6,620 nucleotides of DNA from assembly GCA_946628805.1 (NCBI GenBank), contig CAMOXB010000096.1, forward strand, positions 1 through 6,620. The letters are read 5' to 3'. Below are positions 6,278-6,620 of the stretch, one piece after another. The translations under genes were made by a program, and so were the position numbers. Source of the stretch: an uncultured Pseudomonadota bacterium (GTDB taxonomy: Bacteria > Pseudomonadota > Alphaproteobacteria > Rs-D84). Under the pieces are notes generated by a model. It was given only the letters and a program-made list of their open reading frames with translations, did not search any database and had not been told where the DNA came from. The first letter of the stretch is position 1. Every line of letters begins with the position of its first letter.

Positions 6278-6278
6278 G
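6259..6278. repeat. Direct repeat TTTTTCAAG x2 in the recN promoter
   Basis: TTTTTCAAG occurs at 6259-6267 and again at 6270-6278, 11 bp apart, about one helical turn. The distal copy contains the recN -35 element (minus-strand TTGAAA) and the proximal copy lies in the spacer. The spacing would suit a DNA-binding regulator, but in such AT-rich sequence it may be chance. Confidence 0.35.
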
Positions 6279-6338
6279 GGATTTTCACACATTTTTTAAT
6301 TGATTTCAGAATATGTTTTATTATCATAATTTTATAAC

Positions 6339-6345
6339 AAAAGGG
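6339..6345 (+). promoter_or_regulatory. Possible ribosome binding site of the right-edge gene
   Basis: AAAAGGG lies 10 nt before the ATG at 6356. It is a moderate Shine-Dalgarno match at slightly long spacing. The region upstream holds several imperfect -10-like hexamers (TATTAT 6319, CATAAT 6325, TATAAC 6333), but none has a convincing -35 at proper spacing, so I do not call a promoter. Confidence 0.4.
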
Positions 6346-6355
6346 CTTAAAAAAA

Positions 6356-6620
6356 ATGGTACATGAATCAAATTTTATACAATTTAATACAGAAGTTTTT
6401 AATAAAATGTTAAGTTTTATTAATACACATAAAGTATATAAAATAGAAAATGGTGGTGTCGTTTCTGATGTGTCTGTATCGTATAAAATACCAGATTTTA
6501 CGAATTATTTATATTTTGAGAATTATAAAAAACATCATGTTGATGAAATATCTGTCAATTTTGCATCTGGTAATATCAAACAGATAACTATAGTTAATTA
6601 TAGTAGTTTGTCCGAACAAC
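6356..6620 (+). CDS. Unknown AT-rich gene, 5' part only
   Basis: An open frame runs from the ATG at 6356 to the window edge, giving 88 residues without a stop; the 3' end is missing. I do not recognise it. The start, MVHESNFIQFNTEVFNKML, is not a signal peptide, and there is no membrane segment; Lys, Tyr, Asn, Ile and Val are frequent (for example YKIPDFTNYLYFENYKKHH). By hand count about 61 of the last 260 bases are G or C (about 23%), well below neighbouring genes, and ATA and TTA codons are common. It is transcribed divergently from recN with 114 bp between the starts. A moderate Shine-Dalgarno sequence supports the start. The low G+C could mean recent acquisition or relaxed selection; function is unknown. 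Confidence 0.6.
   Translation, partial: MVHESNFIQFNTEVFNKMLSFINTHKVYKIENGGVVSDVSVSYKIPDFTNYLYFENYKKHHVDEISVNFASGNIKQITIVNYSSLSEQ

Noticed and set aside
1..6620. CRISPR array, transposon ends, tRNA genes or phage module
   Set aside because: No regularly spaced repeats, terminal inverted repeats with a transposase, cloverleaf sequences or phage structural genes were seen on either strand.

Overview
The window looks like an ordinary stretch of chromosome from an AT-rich, probably alphaproteobacterial genome. The evidence is the trmD-rplS junction, a DUF2155-type envelope protein (a family I know mainly from Alphaproteobacteria), and tsaD, xseA and recN with standard bacterial motifs. G+C looks like roughly 35-40% by eye over most of the window and falls to about 23% at the right edge. 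I cannot name a genus. An uncultured host-associated or reduced-genome alphaproteobacterium would fit, but that is inference.

Layout. Bases 1-140 are the 3' end of trmD (tRNA m1G37 methyltransferase), followed 1 bp later by rplS (ribosomal protein L19, 142-531). A strong hairpin with a U-tract (547-611) lies across the start of the next gene, a secreted DUF2155-like protein (565-924). Close behind come a small membrane-anchored protein of unknown function (928-1260) and tsaD (1250-2374), which overlaps it. A second hairpin terminator (2384-2409) closes this run. Its loop carries the -35 element of a promoter whose -10 box sits only 7 nt before the next ATG. That promoter should drive a compact operon: an unknown 168-aa protein with a possible Cys-His-Asp site (2428-2934), xseA (exonuclease VII large subunit, 2938-4170) and a DUF488-type protein (4167-4556). 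A bidirectional terminator (4565-4590) separates this operon from convergent recN on the minus strand (4589-6241). The recN -10 box ends 6 nt before its ATG. A short AT-rich divergent region (6242-6355) leads into a partial, very AT-rich unknown gene (6356 to the window edge).

Functionally the genes are mostly housekeeping: translation (trmD, rplS, tsaD) and DNA repair (xseA, recN), with small envelope proteins and unknowns between them. I see no CRISPR array, mobile element, tRNA or rRNA gene, phage module or recognisable new multi-gene system. The most interesting material is regulatory: a terminator-like hairpin that also hides a Shine-Dalgarno sequence, a promoter nested in a terminator, and two promoters placed so that their mRNAs should be leaderless.
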